NCBI GenBank assembly: GCA_900314455.1 | Contig: OMVI01000095.1 | Coordinates: 1-41,636, forward strand | DNA length: 41,636 nt | From: an uncultured Prevotella sp. | Lineage (GTDB): Bacteria; Bacteroidota; Bacteroidia; Bacteroidales; Bacteroidaceae | Direction: 5' to 3' | Part shown: piece by piece, positions 18,351 through 27,177 of the stretch | Numbering within the stretch: position 1 is the stretch's first letter | Layout: every line of letters begins with the position of its first letter | Program-made: the position numbers and the translations under genes | Notes under the pieces: generated by a model | What the model saw: only the letters and a program-made list of their open reading frames with translations | The model's database searches: none | Told to the model about the DNA's origin: nothing

Positions 18351-18382
18351 CAAATATAGATAATAATCGTGTCTTGTGCAAA
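18351..18382 (-). promoter_or_regulatory. Promoter of the Crp/Fnr-Nudix operon
   Basis: On the minus strand: TATATTTG (18351-18358) and TTTG (18379-18382), 20 nt apart. The predicted transcription start is only a few nucleotides before the ATG at 18340. Confidence 0.65.
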
Positions 18383-18451
18383 TTTTAAAGTAATTTTTTT
18401 ACAAATAAAGACGAAAATAGACACGATACGGAAAAAATGTAGCATAAATTA

Positions 18452-18482
18452 TTTGGTCATTGAAAAATAATTAGTACCTTTG
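18452..18482 (+). promoter_or_regulatory. Promoter of the glycogen operon
   Basis: TTTG (18452-18455), 19 nt, TACCTTTG (18475-18482): a full consensus match. The leader is about 70 nt. Confidence 0.75.
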
Positions 18483-18483
18483 G

Positions 18484-18497
18484 TGTGTCAAAACACA
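18484..18497. promoter_or_regulatory. Candidate operator palindrome at the glycogen operon start site
   Basis: TGTGTCAAAACACA: perfect 5-bp arms around a 4-nt spacer, the same geometry as Fnr boxes (5-4-5). It begins 2 nt after the -7 box, so a bound protein would block initiation. Confidence 0.45.
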
Positions 18498-18560
18498 TTG
18501 GATAAATATCTCAACCTTGACAAATAACAAGCTAAAAACAAGTTGAAAACCTTAATTCAT

Positions 18561-20522
18561 ATGAGTTATCTAAGATTTGAAAAAGCATTGATGACCAATC
18601 TGCAAGAGAGCCTTCCAAGAGAGCTTCTGCGGACAAACCGCTCCGGAGCCTACTCTTGTTCGACTATTGTGGATTGCAATACAAGACGCTATCACGGGCT
18701 GTTGGTCGTTCCTGTTCCGGAACTCGACGACAACAACCACGTGCTTCTTTCGTCGCTCGATGTCACAGTGATACAGCATGGAGCCCAGTTTAACCTCGGA
18801 CTGCATAAGTATCAGGGAAATGTCTATAGCCCGACGGGCCACAAGTACATTCGGGAGTTCGACATCGACAAGGTTCCATCTACCCTTTACCGTGTGGGCG
18901 GAGTCCTTCTTAAGAAGGAAGTAGTGTTCCAACATTACGAAAATCGTATTCTTTTACGTTACACTTTGGTCGACGCTCACAGCCAGACGACGCTCCGTTT
19001 CCATCCATTCCTGGCTTTCCGCAGTGTCCGTCAGTTCACTCATGAGAACTCGACGGCGAGCCGTGACTATCAGGAAGTCGACAATGGAATAAAGACTTGC
19101 ATGTACGCAGGTTACCCTGACTTGTATATGCAATTCTCAAAGAAGAACCAGTTCGTTTTCAAACCTGACTGGTACCGCGGCATCGAGTATCCGAAAGAGC
19201 AGGAAAGAGGATATGCGTCGAACGAAGACCTCTACGTTCCCGGCTATTTCGAGATGAATATGCGCAAAGGAGAGAGCGTTGTCTTCGCTGCTTCGACAAG
19301 TAAGTCGACAACATCGGGGCTCAAGAAGCTCTTCGACAAGGAGGTTGAGGACCGCCATCCACGCAATAACTTCCTCAATTGCTTAGTCACGGCAGCCCAC
19401 CAGTTCCACAACCGCCGTGGTGAGGAACGTTACCTCCTTGCCGGTTATCCGTGGTTTAAGTGCCGTGCGCGTGATACTTTCATCGCATTACCTGGCCTTA
19501 CGCTTTCCATAGAGGAAGTCGACTACTTCGAAAAGGTCATGCAGTCGGCTGAGAAAGCTTTGCGGCAGTTTATGGAAGGAAAGAAGATAACATATCCTAT
19601 ATATGAAGTCGACCGTCCGGATGTTGGCCTTTGGTGCATTTGGGCTATACAGCAATATGCCAAGGAGACAGGTGCTGAGCACTGCGTGAAGATGTACGGT
19701 CGCCTGTTGAAGGACATTATCGTCTATATAAGCAGCAATAAGCATCCTTATATGACCCTTGAGGACAACGGACTGTTGTACGTCAATGGTGGCAAAGAGG
19801 AAGCAATGACGTGGATGAACTCAACGGCTAATGGTCGTCCGGTAGTTCCGCGTACGGGATACATCGTTGAATTCAACGCCCTTTGGTACAATGCGCTTCG
19901 CTTCTGCGCAGAAATGGCAGCGCTGGACAAGGACAACAAGGCTACGGAAACACTCGAGAAGATGGCGGAAAATGCCAAAACTTCATTCGTATGCACGTTC
20001 GTCAACGAATACGGATACCTCTTCGATTATGTCGACGATGGTGCACAAGACTGGAGTGTACGCCCTAATATGATATTTGCGGTCGCCCTTGACCATTCGC
20101 CACTTAACCAGCAGAAGAAGAAGAGTGTACTTGATGTATGCACGCGAGAGCTCCTTACGCCAAAGGGACTTCGCAGTCTGTCGCCTAAGAGCAGCGGTTA
20201 CAACCCAATGTATGTAGGCCCTCAGGCTCAGCGCGACTACGCTTACCATCAGGGAACGGCATGGCCGTGGCTTGGCGGCTTCTATCTTGAGGCTTGCCTG
20301 AAGCTCTACAAGCGCTCACGCCTTAGCTTCGTTGAGCGTCAGATGGTAGGTTACGAGGACGAAATGTTCCAAGGATGCATCGGAACAATACCTGAACTAT
20401 TCGACGGTAACCCTCCGTTCACGGGACGCGGGGCCATGTCGTTCGCTATGAATGTTGCGGAAATACTCCGTACTATGGAACAGTTGGAAAAGTACGACTT
20501 TAACATGGAGGGCACGAAATGA
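18561..20522 (+). CDS. Glycogen debranching enzyme (GH133-type amylo-alpha-1,6-glucosidase)
   Basis: 653 residues from the ATG at 18561 (MSYLRFEKALM). An in-frame ATG at 18543 adds six residues but lacks the conserved start seen in relatives as I remember them. The N-terminal GDE domain contains the conserved stretch SGAYSCSTIVDCNTRRYHGL (about 30-49). The C-terminal (alpha/alpha)6 glucosidase domain contains ARDTFIALPGL (about 305-315), the later GTAWPWLGGFYLEA and the final GTIPELFDG, all typical of bacterial debranching enzymes. It removes alpha-1,6 branch stubs from glycogen. It overlaps the next gene by 4 bp (ATGA), so translation is probably coupled. Confidence 0.93.
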   Translation: MSYLRFEKALMTNLQESLPRELLRTNRSGAYSCSTIVDCNTRRYHGLLVVPVPELDDNNHVLLSSLDVTVIQHGAQFNLGLHKYQGNVYSPTGHKYIREFDIDKVPSTLYRVGGVLLKKEVVFQHYENRILLRYTLVDAHSQTTLRFHPFLAFRSVRQFTHENSTASRDYQEVDNGIKTCMYAGYPDLYMQFSKKNQFVFKPDWYRGIEYPKEQERGYASNEDLYVPGYFEMNMRKGESVVFAASTSKSTTSGLKKLFDKEVEDRHPRNNFLNCLVTAAHQFHNRRGEERYLLAGYPWFKCRARDTFIALPGLTLSIEEVDYFEKVMQSAEKALRQFMEGKKITYPIYEVDRPDVGLWCIWAIQQYAKETGAEHCVKMYGRLLKDIIVYISSNKHPYMTLEDNGLLYVNGGKEEAMTWMNSTANGRPVVPRTGYIVEFNALWYNALRFCAEMAALDKDNKATETLEKMAENAKTSFVCTFVNEYGYLFDYVDDGAQDWSVRPNMIFAVALDHSPLNQQKKKSVLDVCTRELLTPKGLRSLSPKSSGYNPMYVGPQAQRDYAYHQGTAWPWLGGFYLEACLKLYKRSRLSFVERQMVGYEDEMFQGCIGTIPELFDGNPPFTGRGAMSFAMNVAEILRTMEQLEKYDFNMEGTK

Positions 20523-21796
20523 AAGTATTGATGTTTGGATGGGAGTATCCTCCCCACGTATATGGCGGACTTGCCACTGCAAACTTTGGTATTTCAGAGG
20601 GCTTGCACGCCCAGGGCGATGTCGATATCACGCTCTGTCTGCCTAAACCGTTTGGCGATGAGAACCACACTTTTGCTAATATTGTCGCCATGAACTGCGT
20701 TCCTGTCGCATACCGCAATGTCGATTACGATTATGTTAAGAGCCGGATAGGTAACCTTATGTCGCCGGAGCTCTACTATAAGCTGCGCGACCACATCTAT
20801 GCGGACTTCAATTACATGAACGTCAATGACCTTGGCGCAATGGAATTCGCAGGTGGCTATCCCGGAAACTTGCACGAAGAGATTAACAACTACTCCATTG
20901 TCGCCGGCGTTGTGGCACGTACGTTCGATTACGACATAATCCATGCACACGACTGGCTTACATATCCTGCCGGCATTCACGCCAAGCAGGTTAGCGGAAA
21001 GCCACTCTGCATTCATGTGCATGCTACCGATTACGACCGCAGCCGTGGTCATGTCAATCCTACCGTTTACTCTATTGAGAAGGACGGAATGGACAACGCC
21101 GACTGTATCATGTGCGTTTCCGACCTTACGAGGAACACCGTTATCAACCAGTACCATCAGGACCCGCGCAAGGTATTTACCGTTCACAATGCCGTTTACC
21201 CACTTAGTCCGGTGAACGAGGCCATCCCTCGTCCCGACCACAACGGTAAAAACAAGGACAAGATTGTGACTTTCCTCGGTCGAATCACGATGCAGAAGGG
21301 ACCGGAATACTTCGTTGAGGCTGCCAATATGGTGCTTCACCGCACCCGCCATGTGCGTTTCTGCATGGCTGGCTCAGGCGATATGATGGACCAGATGATA
21401 AATCTCGCGGCTGAACGACGCATTGCCGACCGCTTCCACTTCCCCGGATTCATGCGTGGAAAGCAGGTTTACGAGTGCTTAAAGGACTCCGACGTGTACG
21501 TAATGCCATCTGTGAGCGAGCCATTCGGTATCTCTCCGCTGGAAGCGATGCAGTGCGGTACGCCGACGATTATCTCCAAGCAGAGCGGATGTGCTGAAAT
21601 CCTCACTAACTGTATAAAGGTCGACTACTGGGACATACACGCTATGGCCGACGCTATATATAGTATATGTCACAACGAAAGCCTTTTCCACTATCTGTCG
21701 GAGGAAGGCAAGAAGGAAGTCGCACAGATAACGTGGGAGAAAGTAGGACGTTGGATACGCGAACTCTATTTCCGCACGCTCGGCTGGAAGTATTAA
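20519..21796 (+). CDS. GT4-family glycosyltransferase, probable glycogen synthase
   Basis: 425 residues. A GT-B fold is indicated by an N-terminal FGWEYPPHVYGGLA (6-19), the HAHDWLTYPAG segment where the acceptor domain binds, a mid-protein VTFLGRITMQKGPEYFVEA that starts the C-terminal Rossmann domain, and EPFGISPLEAMQCGTP (E-x7-E, about 340-355), which binds the nucleotide-sugar ribose and phosphates. In Bacteroidota, this gene placed between a debranching enzyme and a GH57 protein is the usual glycogen synthase. It probably extends alpha-1,4-glucan from ADP- or UDP-glucose in the cytoplasm. The start overlaps the upstream stop by 4 bp. Confidence 0.9.
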   Translation: MKVLMFGWEYPPHVYGGLATANFGISEGLHAQGDVDITLCLPKPFGDENHTFANIVAMNCVPVAYRNVDYDYVKSRIGNLMSPELYYKLRDHIYADFNYMNVNDLGAMEFAGGYPGNLHEEINNYSIVAGVVARTFDYDIIHAHDWLTYPAGIHAKQVSGKPLCIHVHATDYDRSRGHVNPTVYSIEKDGMDNADCIMCVSDLTRNTVINQYHQDPRKVFTVHNAVYPLSPVNEAIPRPDHNGKNKDKIVTFLGRITMQKGPEYFVEAANMVLHRTRHVRFCMAGSGDMMDQMINLAAERRIADRFHFPGFMRGKQVYECLKDSDVYVMPSVSEPFGISPLEAMQCGTPTIISKQSGCAEILTNCIKVDYWDIHAMADAIYSICHNESLFHYLSEEGKKEVAQITWEKVGRWIRELYFRTLGWKY

Positions 21797-21869
21797 CAAT
21801 ATAATAATGTATGTACTGAAAACACAATAAAAGATAACAACATACCAAGAAACTTAAAATAACTCAATA

Positions 21870-23333
21870 ATGAAAACAATCTGCTTATATTTTGAGATAC
21901 ATCAGATAATACATCTGAAGCGGTACCGTTTCTTCGACATCGGTACTGACCACTATTATTATGATGACTATGAGAACGAGCGAAGCATAAGCTATATAGC
22001 AGAGAACAGCTACATGCCCGCACTCGATACCCTTCTGAGCATGATTAAGGAGAACGGCAAATACTTCAAGGTAGCTTTCTCTCTGTCGGGCGTCGGAATG
22101 GAACAGCTCGAGGTTCACGCACCTCAGGTACTCGACAAGTTGCAGGAACTGAACCAGACGGGTTGCGTTGAGTTCCTCGCTGAGCCATATTCTCACGGCT
22201 TGTCGTCGCTCGCCAACCCCGAAGCATTTGCTGCCGACGTTAAGAAACAGGCTGCTAAGATAACCGAGTACTTCGGCAAGAAGCCAACCGTACTTCGCAA
22301 CTCGTCACTCATCTACAGTGATGATATTGGCTTGCAGGCCGCCCAGCTCGGCTTCAAAGGAATGCTCACAGAGGGCGCCAAGCACGTCCTGGGTTGGAAG
22401 AGTCCGCATTACGTCTACAATTGTGCGCTCGCTCCGAACCTGAAACTTCTGCTCCGTGATGTCAAACTTAGTGATGACATCTCACTGCGCTTCAACAACC
22501 GTAACTGGAATGAGTATCCTCTGTTCGCCGACAGATATGTTGACGAAATCGCAGCACTGCCTGAAGAGGAGCAGATTATAAACATCTTCATGGAGCTTTC
22601 GGCTCTCGGTATTGCCCAACCGTTGTCCAGCAACATCCTGGACTTCCTCCATGCCATTCCTGCATGTGCCAAAGCAAAGGGCATTACCTTCTCGACGCCG
22701 TCTGAGATTTGCAATAAAGTGAAGAGCGTGGGCAGCCTTGACGTTCCGGATACCCTCAGTTGGGTCGACGAAGAGCGCGATGTAAGCTGCTGGCTTGGTA
22801 ATCCTATGCAGCGAGAGGCATTCGACAAGCTTTACTCAATAGCCGACAGGGTTCGCATTATCAATGACCCGCGCATCAATCAGGACTGGGACTACTTGCA
22901 GGCAAGTAACAATTTCCGCTTCATGACCACAAAGCCGAGCAACGTCGGACTCGACAGAGGAATCTATTCGTCGCCTTTCGATGCGTTCACCAACTACATG
23001 AACATCCTCGGCGACTTCATGAGCCGCGTCAATAGTCTGTATCCTGAGGATGTCGATAACGACGAGTTGAACTCGCTCCTTACCACAATCAAGAACCAGG
23101 GCGACGACATCGAGATGAAGGAAAAGGAGATTGAGCGTCTCCAGACCAAGATTTCGAAGATGCAGGAAGAGGAGGAACGCCTCCGCGCCCGTGTCGATAA
23201 GGAGAAGACAAAGGTTGCTGCCGTCAAGTCGAAGGCTGCTGCCGATAAGAAGAAAGCCAAGACTACAAAGGCTAAGACACCAGCTACCAAGGCTGCAACC
23301 AATGCAGAACCGAAGGCTGAAGAGAAGAAGTAA
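21870..23333 (+). CDS. GH57-family alpha-amylase-like protein, probably catalytically inactive
   Basis: 487 residues. Overall GH57-like: FEIHQIIHL (8-16) matches conserved region 1 and VEFLAEPYSHGLSSL region 2. The positions that carry catalysis are altered. Where active relatives have RNTELIY, this protein has RNSSLIY with Ser146 at the nucleophile Glu. Where they have FMDYETFGEH, it has FMELSALGIAQ with Glu242 at the acid/base Asp and the following residues lost. The C-terminal region (about 405-487) is a charged coiled coil followed by a Lys/Ala-rich low-complexity tail. Third gene of the glycogen operon (73 nt gap). I infer a non-catalytic glucan-binding or scaffold role; the comparison motifs are from memory of the family. 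Confidence 0.85.
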   Translation: MKTICLYFEIHQIIHLKRYRFFDIGTDHYYYDDYENERSISYIAENSYMPALDTLLSMIKENGKYFKVAFSLSGVGMEQLEVHAPQVLDKLQELNQTGCVEFLAEPYSHGLSSLANPEAFAADVKKQAAKITEYFGKKPTVLRNSSLIYSDDIGLQAAQLGFKGMLTEGAKHVLGWKSPHYVYNCALAPNLKLLLRDVKLSDDISLRFNNRNWNEYPLFADRYVDEIAALPEEEQIINIFMELSALGIAQPLSSNILDFLHAIPACAKAKGITFSTPSEICNKVKSVGSLDVPDTLSWVDEERDVSCWLGNPMQREAFDKLYSIADRVRIINDPRINQDWDYLQASNNFRFMTTKPSNVGLDRGIYSSPFDAFTNYMNILGDFMSRVNSLYPEDVDNDELNSLLTTIKNQGDDIEMKEKEIERLQTKISKMQEEEERLRARVDKEKTKVAAVKSKAAADKKKAKTTKAKTPATKAATNAEPKAEEKK

Positions 23334-23357
23334 AAATCTTGTTAGTCTGTAATAAAC

Positions 23358-23392
23358 AAAAAGTGGAGCGCATTCAGCGTTCCACTTTTTTG
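23358..23392. terminator. Bidirectional terminator between the glycogen operon and the surface operon
   Basis: AAAAAGTGGAGCG / CGTTCCACTTTTT (one G-U pair) with a short loop, followed by T; A- and T-runs on both sides suit the convergent genes. Confidence 0.88.
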
Positions 23393-23422
23393 TTTTCTGT
23401 ATATCCGTAATTATTGTTACGG

Positions 23423-24238
23423 TCAGAAGCTATAGCCGAAACCGATGTTGAGGTACAGCGGATGAAGCGTGTTGCGGACAGTGGTGAAGTTGCTTCGGAA
23501 TATGTTGTTGAAGCTGTAAGTCAAATCGGCATTGACCGAGAAATGACGGTAAGCACGCCATGAGCCGCCAATCAGAATTCCCCACTGCGTCCTTCTGAGG
23601 TCGTCATCGAACTCGTAGGCGGCGCGTTGACCGTCGGAGTAGACAATCTTCTCGCCCGTAGGCACACCCGAACGCAAGTAACCATCCTTCACATAGCCCG
23701 AGAATTCACCGTCGGTACGCAGAGAGAAGAATCCTCCTGCACGTACTTTCCATCGCGGACTGATACGGTAGTCGACTGTGACGGGTATTGTCATGAACGT
23801 CGAAGAATACTTGATGTTGACAAAACCAGTCCAGTAACCGCTCACACGGTCGCCGTCCCGGATGATTTCAGTATGGTAATTCTTAACGTCCGCATTGACT
23901 TTCATCGCCTTCGTTTCGAACTTTATGCCGAGGGACGTTCCCCATTTGCGGTCGTGTCCCCACCATTTCGTTACCTTGCCTTCGAGCGAACCGTTCAGCA
24001 ACGGGTTGTAACTCTTTATCTTGCGAAGCTCCCGTGGCATGCCAAGCGGCGTCGCACCGCCTATGTTCAGTCCCGCGTTGATTTCCCATTCCCAACCTTT
24101 CGAAGTCATGAGGATAAGGTTCTCGTCACGGTCAGGAACGTTCAGCGTGTCCGAGTCGTAGCTGTGTGCGCTTGCCGACAAAGGAAATACAGCGATGAAG
24201 AGTATGGCTGACAATATTATGTTTCTCATTCTATTCAT
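23423..24238 (-). CDS. Outer-membrane beta-barrel protein
   Basis: 271 residues with a signal peptide (about 1-24, ending SASA). The rest alternates polar and hydrophobic residues with aromatic girdles (KGWEWEINAGLNIGG, YWTGFVNIKYSS, WGILIGGSWRAYRHF) and ends in GFGYSF, the terminal Phe expected of BamA-assembled barrels. Probably an 8-strand-class porin-like barrel; no ligand can be assigned. It is the last gene of a three-gene operon and its start overlaps the stop of the PCMD lipoprotein gene by 8 bp (an alternative ATG at 24229 avoids the overlap). Confidence 0.8.
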   Translation of the reverse strand: MNRMRNIILSAILFIAVFPLSASAHSYDSDTLNVPDRDENLILMTSKGWEWEINAGLNIGGATPLGMPRELRKIKSYNPLLNGSLEGKVTKWWGHDRKWGTSLGIKFETKAMKVNADVKNYHTEIIRDGDRVSGYWTGFVNIKYSSTFMTIPVTVDYRISPRWKVRAGGFFSLRTDGEFSGYVKDGYLRSGVPTGEKIVYSDGQRAAYEFDDDLRRTQWGILIGGSWRAYRHFSVNADLTYSFNNIFRSNFTTVRNTLHPLYLNIGFGYSF

Positions 24239-25418
24239 AGTTTATGTGTATTTCGTCGACATAAAGCGTACTACCAACAGCACCTTCGAAGCGTGCACCG
24301 CCCTCGCTTGAGCTGAGGATGATGGCAATGTTGTACTTTCCGTCGAGCAGTTTCTGCCTGTCTATAGTCTTGTCATTTTGCGGTTCAAACGGTAAATCGA
24401 ACCGAACCCAATCGTCACCGACCTGATGTTCAGCCCTCTGCAACTCCGCCTTGAGCACAATATTTGGTGATGTAAGCGAGTTGTTGCCGTCGATATAAGG
24501 TTCGTCAGGTGTGACCTCATAGACTATGGCGTAAATTGCGAAGTCGTCGGTCTTGCCCGGCACCTCCACCGTTCCGTTCTTCGCGTCGTTGAGGCGGATA
24601 TATGTTGCGCCCGGACGGTACTTGTAGTAGCCTGTCATCGACAGTGGAACAGTGTTTCGAAGAGGAATACCGAAATGCGTTGAAGCAGGCATGTCCTGAA
24701 GGTTGACGACGAACGAGCCGAGGAAAAGGTTTCCCGCTGCTATCGGCGCGCCAAACATTGTGCCGAGGGCGCCCGTCGATATGGTAGTCAGCTTTGCACA
24801 TTTGCCGCTCACACCATTGTCAGCCTGCGATGTCGGGAAGTCGCTGTACTTCGGATTCGATGCCATCAGCGTTACCATAGCTCCGGCGTTGCCGCTTCCC
24901 CAGTCGATATTCTGACCTGCAACGGTCTCGTAGAATATCTGGAAGATAGGGCTTCCGTTGTAGTCATAGTAGCGGACATTGTCGAAGTGGAAGTCTGCCG
25001 GCGTGGCATTGTTGACGACATTCACCTTGTAAGTTTTCTTCCACTGCCCGTCTTCGGAAGTAACAGTGTACTGCTGCGGTGTCGATGTGAACGTGTATGT
25101 AGTATCGTCCTCGTCGGTCATGTCGTTATGAGTGACTGTCAGCTGACGGGTGAAGAACTTGCGTGGCGTTCCCGATGCCGGCTCAATTGTTGCGCCGGGA
25201 GTCAGGGTGAACTCCGGAGCAAGCACACTGTCGGCAGTATTGGCATAGAGCGTTATGTCGTTGTTGTTGATAACAGGCTCGCGCAGCAGCGAAGCACTGT
25301 CCGGCAGTGTCACGCCGGTTATGTCGGCTTCGCTGTTTGGTGCCTCCTCCTTGATGCAGGACGACAGCGCCAGCGGCAGAAGCAGCAATGCCCAGAGGCT
25401 ATTTCGGTATATTCTCAT
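24231..25418 (-). CDS. PCMD-domain surface lipoprotein
   Basis: 395 residues. The signal peptide ends in LALSSC, a lipobox with the lipidated Cys at 21, followed by acidic residues (KEE) as often seen in surface-exposed Bacteroidota lipoproteins. An Ig-like segment (about 30-130) precedes a C-terminal domain (about 140-395) of the putative carbohydrate metabolism (PCMD) family, recognised by its final VGSTLYVDEIHINYE with the preceding IILSSSEGGARFEGA. PCMD domains are beta-sandwiches thought to bind glycans; the ligand is not known. The start lies 22 nt after the stop of the calycin-like gene. Confidence 0.83.
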   Translation of the reverse strand: MRIYRNSLWALLLLPLALSSCIKEEAPNSEADITGVTLPDSASLLREPVINNNDITLYANTADSVLAPEFTLTPGATIEPASGTPRKFFTRQLTVTHNDMTDEDDTTYTFTSTPQQYTVTSEDGQWKKTYKVNVVNNATPADFHFDNVRYYDYNGSPIFQIFYETVAGQNIDWGSGNAGAMVTLMASNPKYSDFPTSQADNGVSGKCAKLTTISTGALGTMFGAPIAAGNLFLGSFVVNLQDMPASTHFGIPLRNTVPLSMTGYYKYRPGATYIRLNDAKNGTVEVPGKTDDFAIYAIVYEVTPDEPYIDGNNSLTSPNIVLKAELQRAEHQVGDDWVRFDLPFEPQNDKTIDRQKLLDGKYNIAIILSSSEGGARFEGAVGSTLYVDEIHINYE

Positions 25419-25440
25419 ATTATATTAGTTGTGTGCAGTC

Positions 25441-26928
25441 TTACTTGGCTACCTTGAATGTCTTGCCGTCGGCAGACTTAACGATGTACACGTTGCCACG
25501 AGTCATAGTGTTGACGCGGCGTCCGCTGATGTCGAATACTTCCTCGTTGCGGCGAGCAGCACCGTTGGCAGTGACACCATTGATGGCAGTTGTAGCACTC
25601 TTGTAAACGTGAGTAGCCTTCTTAATCTGCTTGGTCAGGTTGCCGTTGTAAACAGTAACGGTAGCGATTACGCTGTCGCCTTCCTGCTTCAAATCCTTTA
25701 CGACACGAGCTCCGAGTGCTCCGTCCCATGTAACGGTGATGTCGTCAGGAGTTACGGTAGCAGCGGTAGCGTCCTCGTTGAATGTGATATTGACGTTAGT
25801 CGGGTCGTTGTAGACGAGGTTAACATCGTCGACGTATAGCGTATCGAGACTTCCCTGACCGGCATCGGCGTTAGTTGAGATTGTAACAAGTATAGCCTTG
25901 CCATTCACGCTCTTGTCGATGATGTTGAACGGAATAGAAAGCTTCTTCCAAACCGGCTGTCCGTTGGTGTATGTTGTAGCAATCTTATTATCCTGAGCCT
26001 GTGCGCGCTTGTTGGTGTAAGCCTTGTCCTCAGGGTCCTGATAGTAAGTTCCGTCGGTAATGATGGCATTGACGGTAGCGTAAGGATGTGCTGCCGAGGG
26101 AGTGCCCTGCTTGAAAGCGTACCACACTTCGAGAGAGTCTGGCTGGCCGTTCAGCGTTGCGTAGAATGGGTCACCGTGTGCATCGAGACTGTCGTTGATT
26201 TCCATTTCAGCGTGGTTCTGCGGGTCTGTGGCAATTGGAGCACCACAGTTCATGCGTCCCGTTGTAACAGTTCCGTTGGCAGTGATGCCGAACACGCTCG
26301 TTGAGGCAATCAGCAGTGATGACTTTCCGAATGACTCAGGACGGACAAAAGAAGACTTGAAGGTGTGCGGAGCCGAAAGAACGTTGACAGCAGCTGCAAA
26401 TTCGCCTTTAGCCGATGCGAAAGAGTGCCAGCTTGTAGCCTCCTGGACGTTGGCGTTGTTAACGGTATAGTCCTGGAAAGTTTCGAAACCGCTGTTTGGA
26501 ATCTGATATTTGTCGCCGAAGGTAACCTTCACTTTCTGGTTGTTAAGCATGGCAACGGTCACGTCGATAGAAGCATACAGCTTGCTCTTGTTGTTGAGAA
26601 GCTCGGCACGAAGCGTGACAGGCAGAGTCATCGGTGTACCGTACAGTATCATGTTAAGGTCGACAGAGTCGGCAAGATAGACCTCGCCGTCCTGCTCGAT
26701 GCCGCGAATGCTGTCGAGGTTGATGTCTCCGATGCGGATGCCGGAGAACGAGAAGTCCTTCAGAGAGAAGTTGTAAGTACCGTCACCGTTGTCGTTTACG
26801 CTGATGGTGGTCTGCTGTGCCGGAGACGGCACGCCGTTGAGCGATACCTCAAGGTTATCCTTGTAATCTGTTGCGAATGATGGCAGCATAGCGAACGCTA
26901 AAGCCATTGATAATAAAGCCTTTTTCAT
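25441..26928 (-). CDS. Secreted calycin-like/PCMD-like protein with T9SS-type tail
   Basis: 495 residues with a signal peptide (1-19). The N-terminal module (about 20-135) fits the calycin-like family of Bacteroidota: LEVSLNGV, DNGDGTYNFSLKDFSFSGI and GDINLDSI. The middle part (about 140-370) resembles a PCMD beta-sandwich and ends with SLDTLYVDDVNLVY, parallel to the end of the neighbouring lipoprotein. The last 55 residues (FDISGRRVNTMTRGNVYIVK) are a sorting tail. First gene of a three-gene surface operon transcribed from 26974-27005. Together with a lipoprotein and a barrel protein it probably handles a carbohydrate or glycoconjugate at the cell surface, but there is no SusC/SusD pair to confirm this. 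Confidence 0.83.
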   Translation of the reverse strand: MKKALLSMALAFAMLPSFATDYKDNLEVSLNGVPSPAQQTTISVNDNGDGTYNFSLKDFSFSGIRIGDINLDSIRGIEQDGEVYLADSVDLNMILYGTPMTLPVTLRAELLNNKSKLYASIDVTVAMLNNQKVKVTFGDKYQIPNSGFETFQDYTVNNANVQEATSWHSFASAKGEFAAAVNVLSAPHTFKSSFVRPESFGKSSLLIASTSVFGITANGTVTTGRMNCGAPIATDPQNHAEMEINDSLDAHGDPFYATLNGQPDSLEVWYAFKQGTPSAAHPYATVNAIITDGTYYQDPEDKAYTNKRAQAQDNKIATTYTNGQPVWKKLSIPFNIIDKSVNGKAILVTISTNADAGQGSLDTLYVDDVNLVYNDPTNVNITFNEDATAATVTPDDITVTWDGALGARVVKDLKQEGDSVIATVTVYNGNLTKQIKKATHVYKSATTAINGVTANGAARRNEEVFDISGRRVNTMTRGNVYIVKSADGKTFKVAK

Positions 26929-26973
26929 AATAAACCTATTGAAATTCTCTTATAATGTGTTTATAATCGAATG

Positions 26974-27005
26974 CAAAATTACTATAAATTTGTTTCAAAG
27001 CCAAA
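26974..27005 (-). promoter_or_regulatory. Promoter of the calycin-like/PCMD operon
   Basis: On the minus strand: TAATTTTG (26974-26981) and TTTG (27002-27005), 20 nt apart. A second TTTG at 26996-26999 is too close. Confidence 0.6.
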
Positions 27006-27145
27006 AAATTAGATGAAATTAAGAAATAAAGTGTTTGTAATCACTCATTTCGGACATTAGAGTATAATTTTAGACAGTTTAATCACCAATTTTCGACGTA
27101 TAAACCAAAATCGGAACGTTTGAGCACAAATCACGCTTTTTGCCC

Positions 27146-27177
27146 TTTGTGAATTTAAATTAAAATTCTTACCTTTG
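27146..27177 (+). promoter_or_regulatory. Promoter of the UpxY-type antiterminator gene
   Basis: TTTG (27146-27149), 20 nt, TACCTTTG (27170-27177): a full consensus match. Confidence 0.75.

Noticed and set aside
20594-21352. 252-codon minus-strand frame inside the glycogen synthase gene
   Set aside because: Antisense of a well-supported GT4 gene; no family signature.
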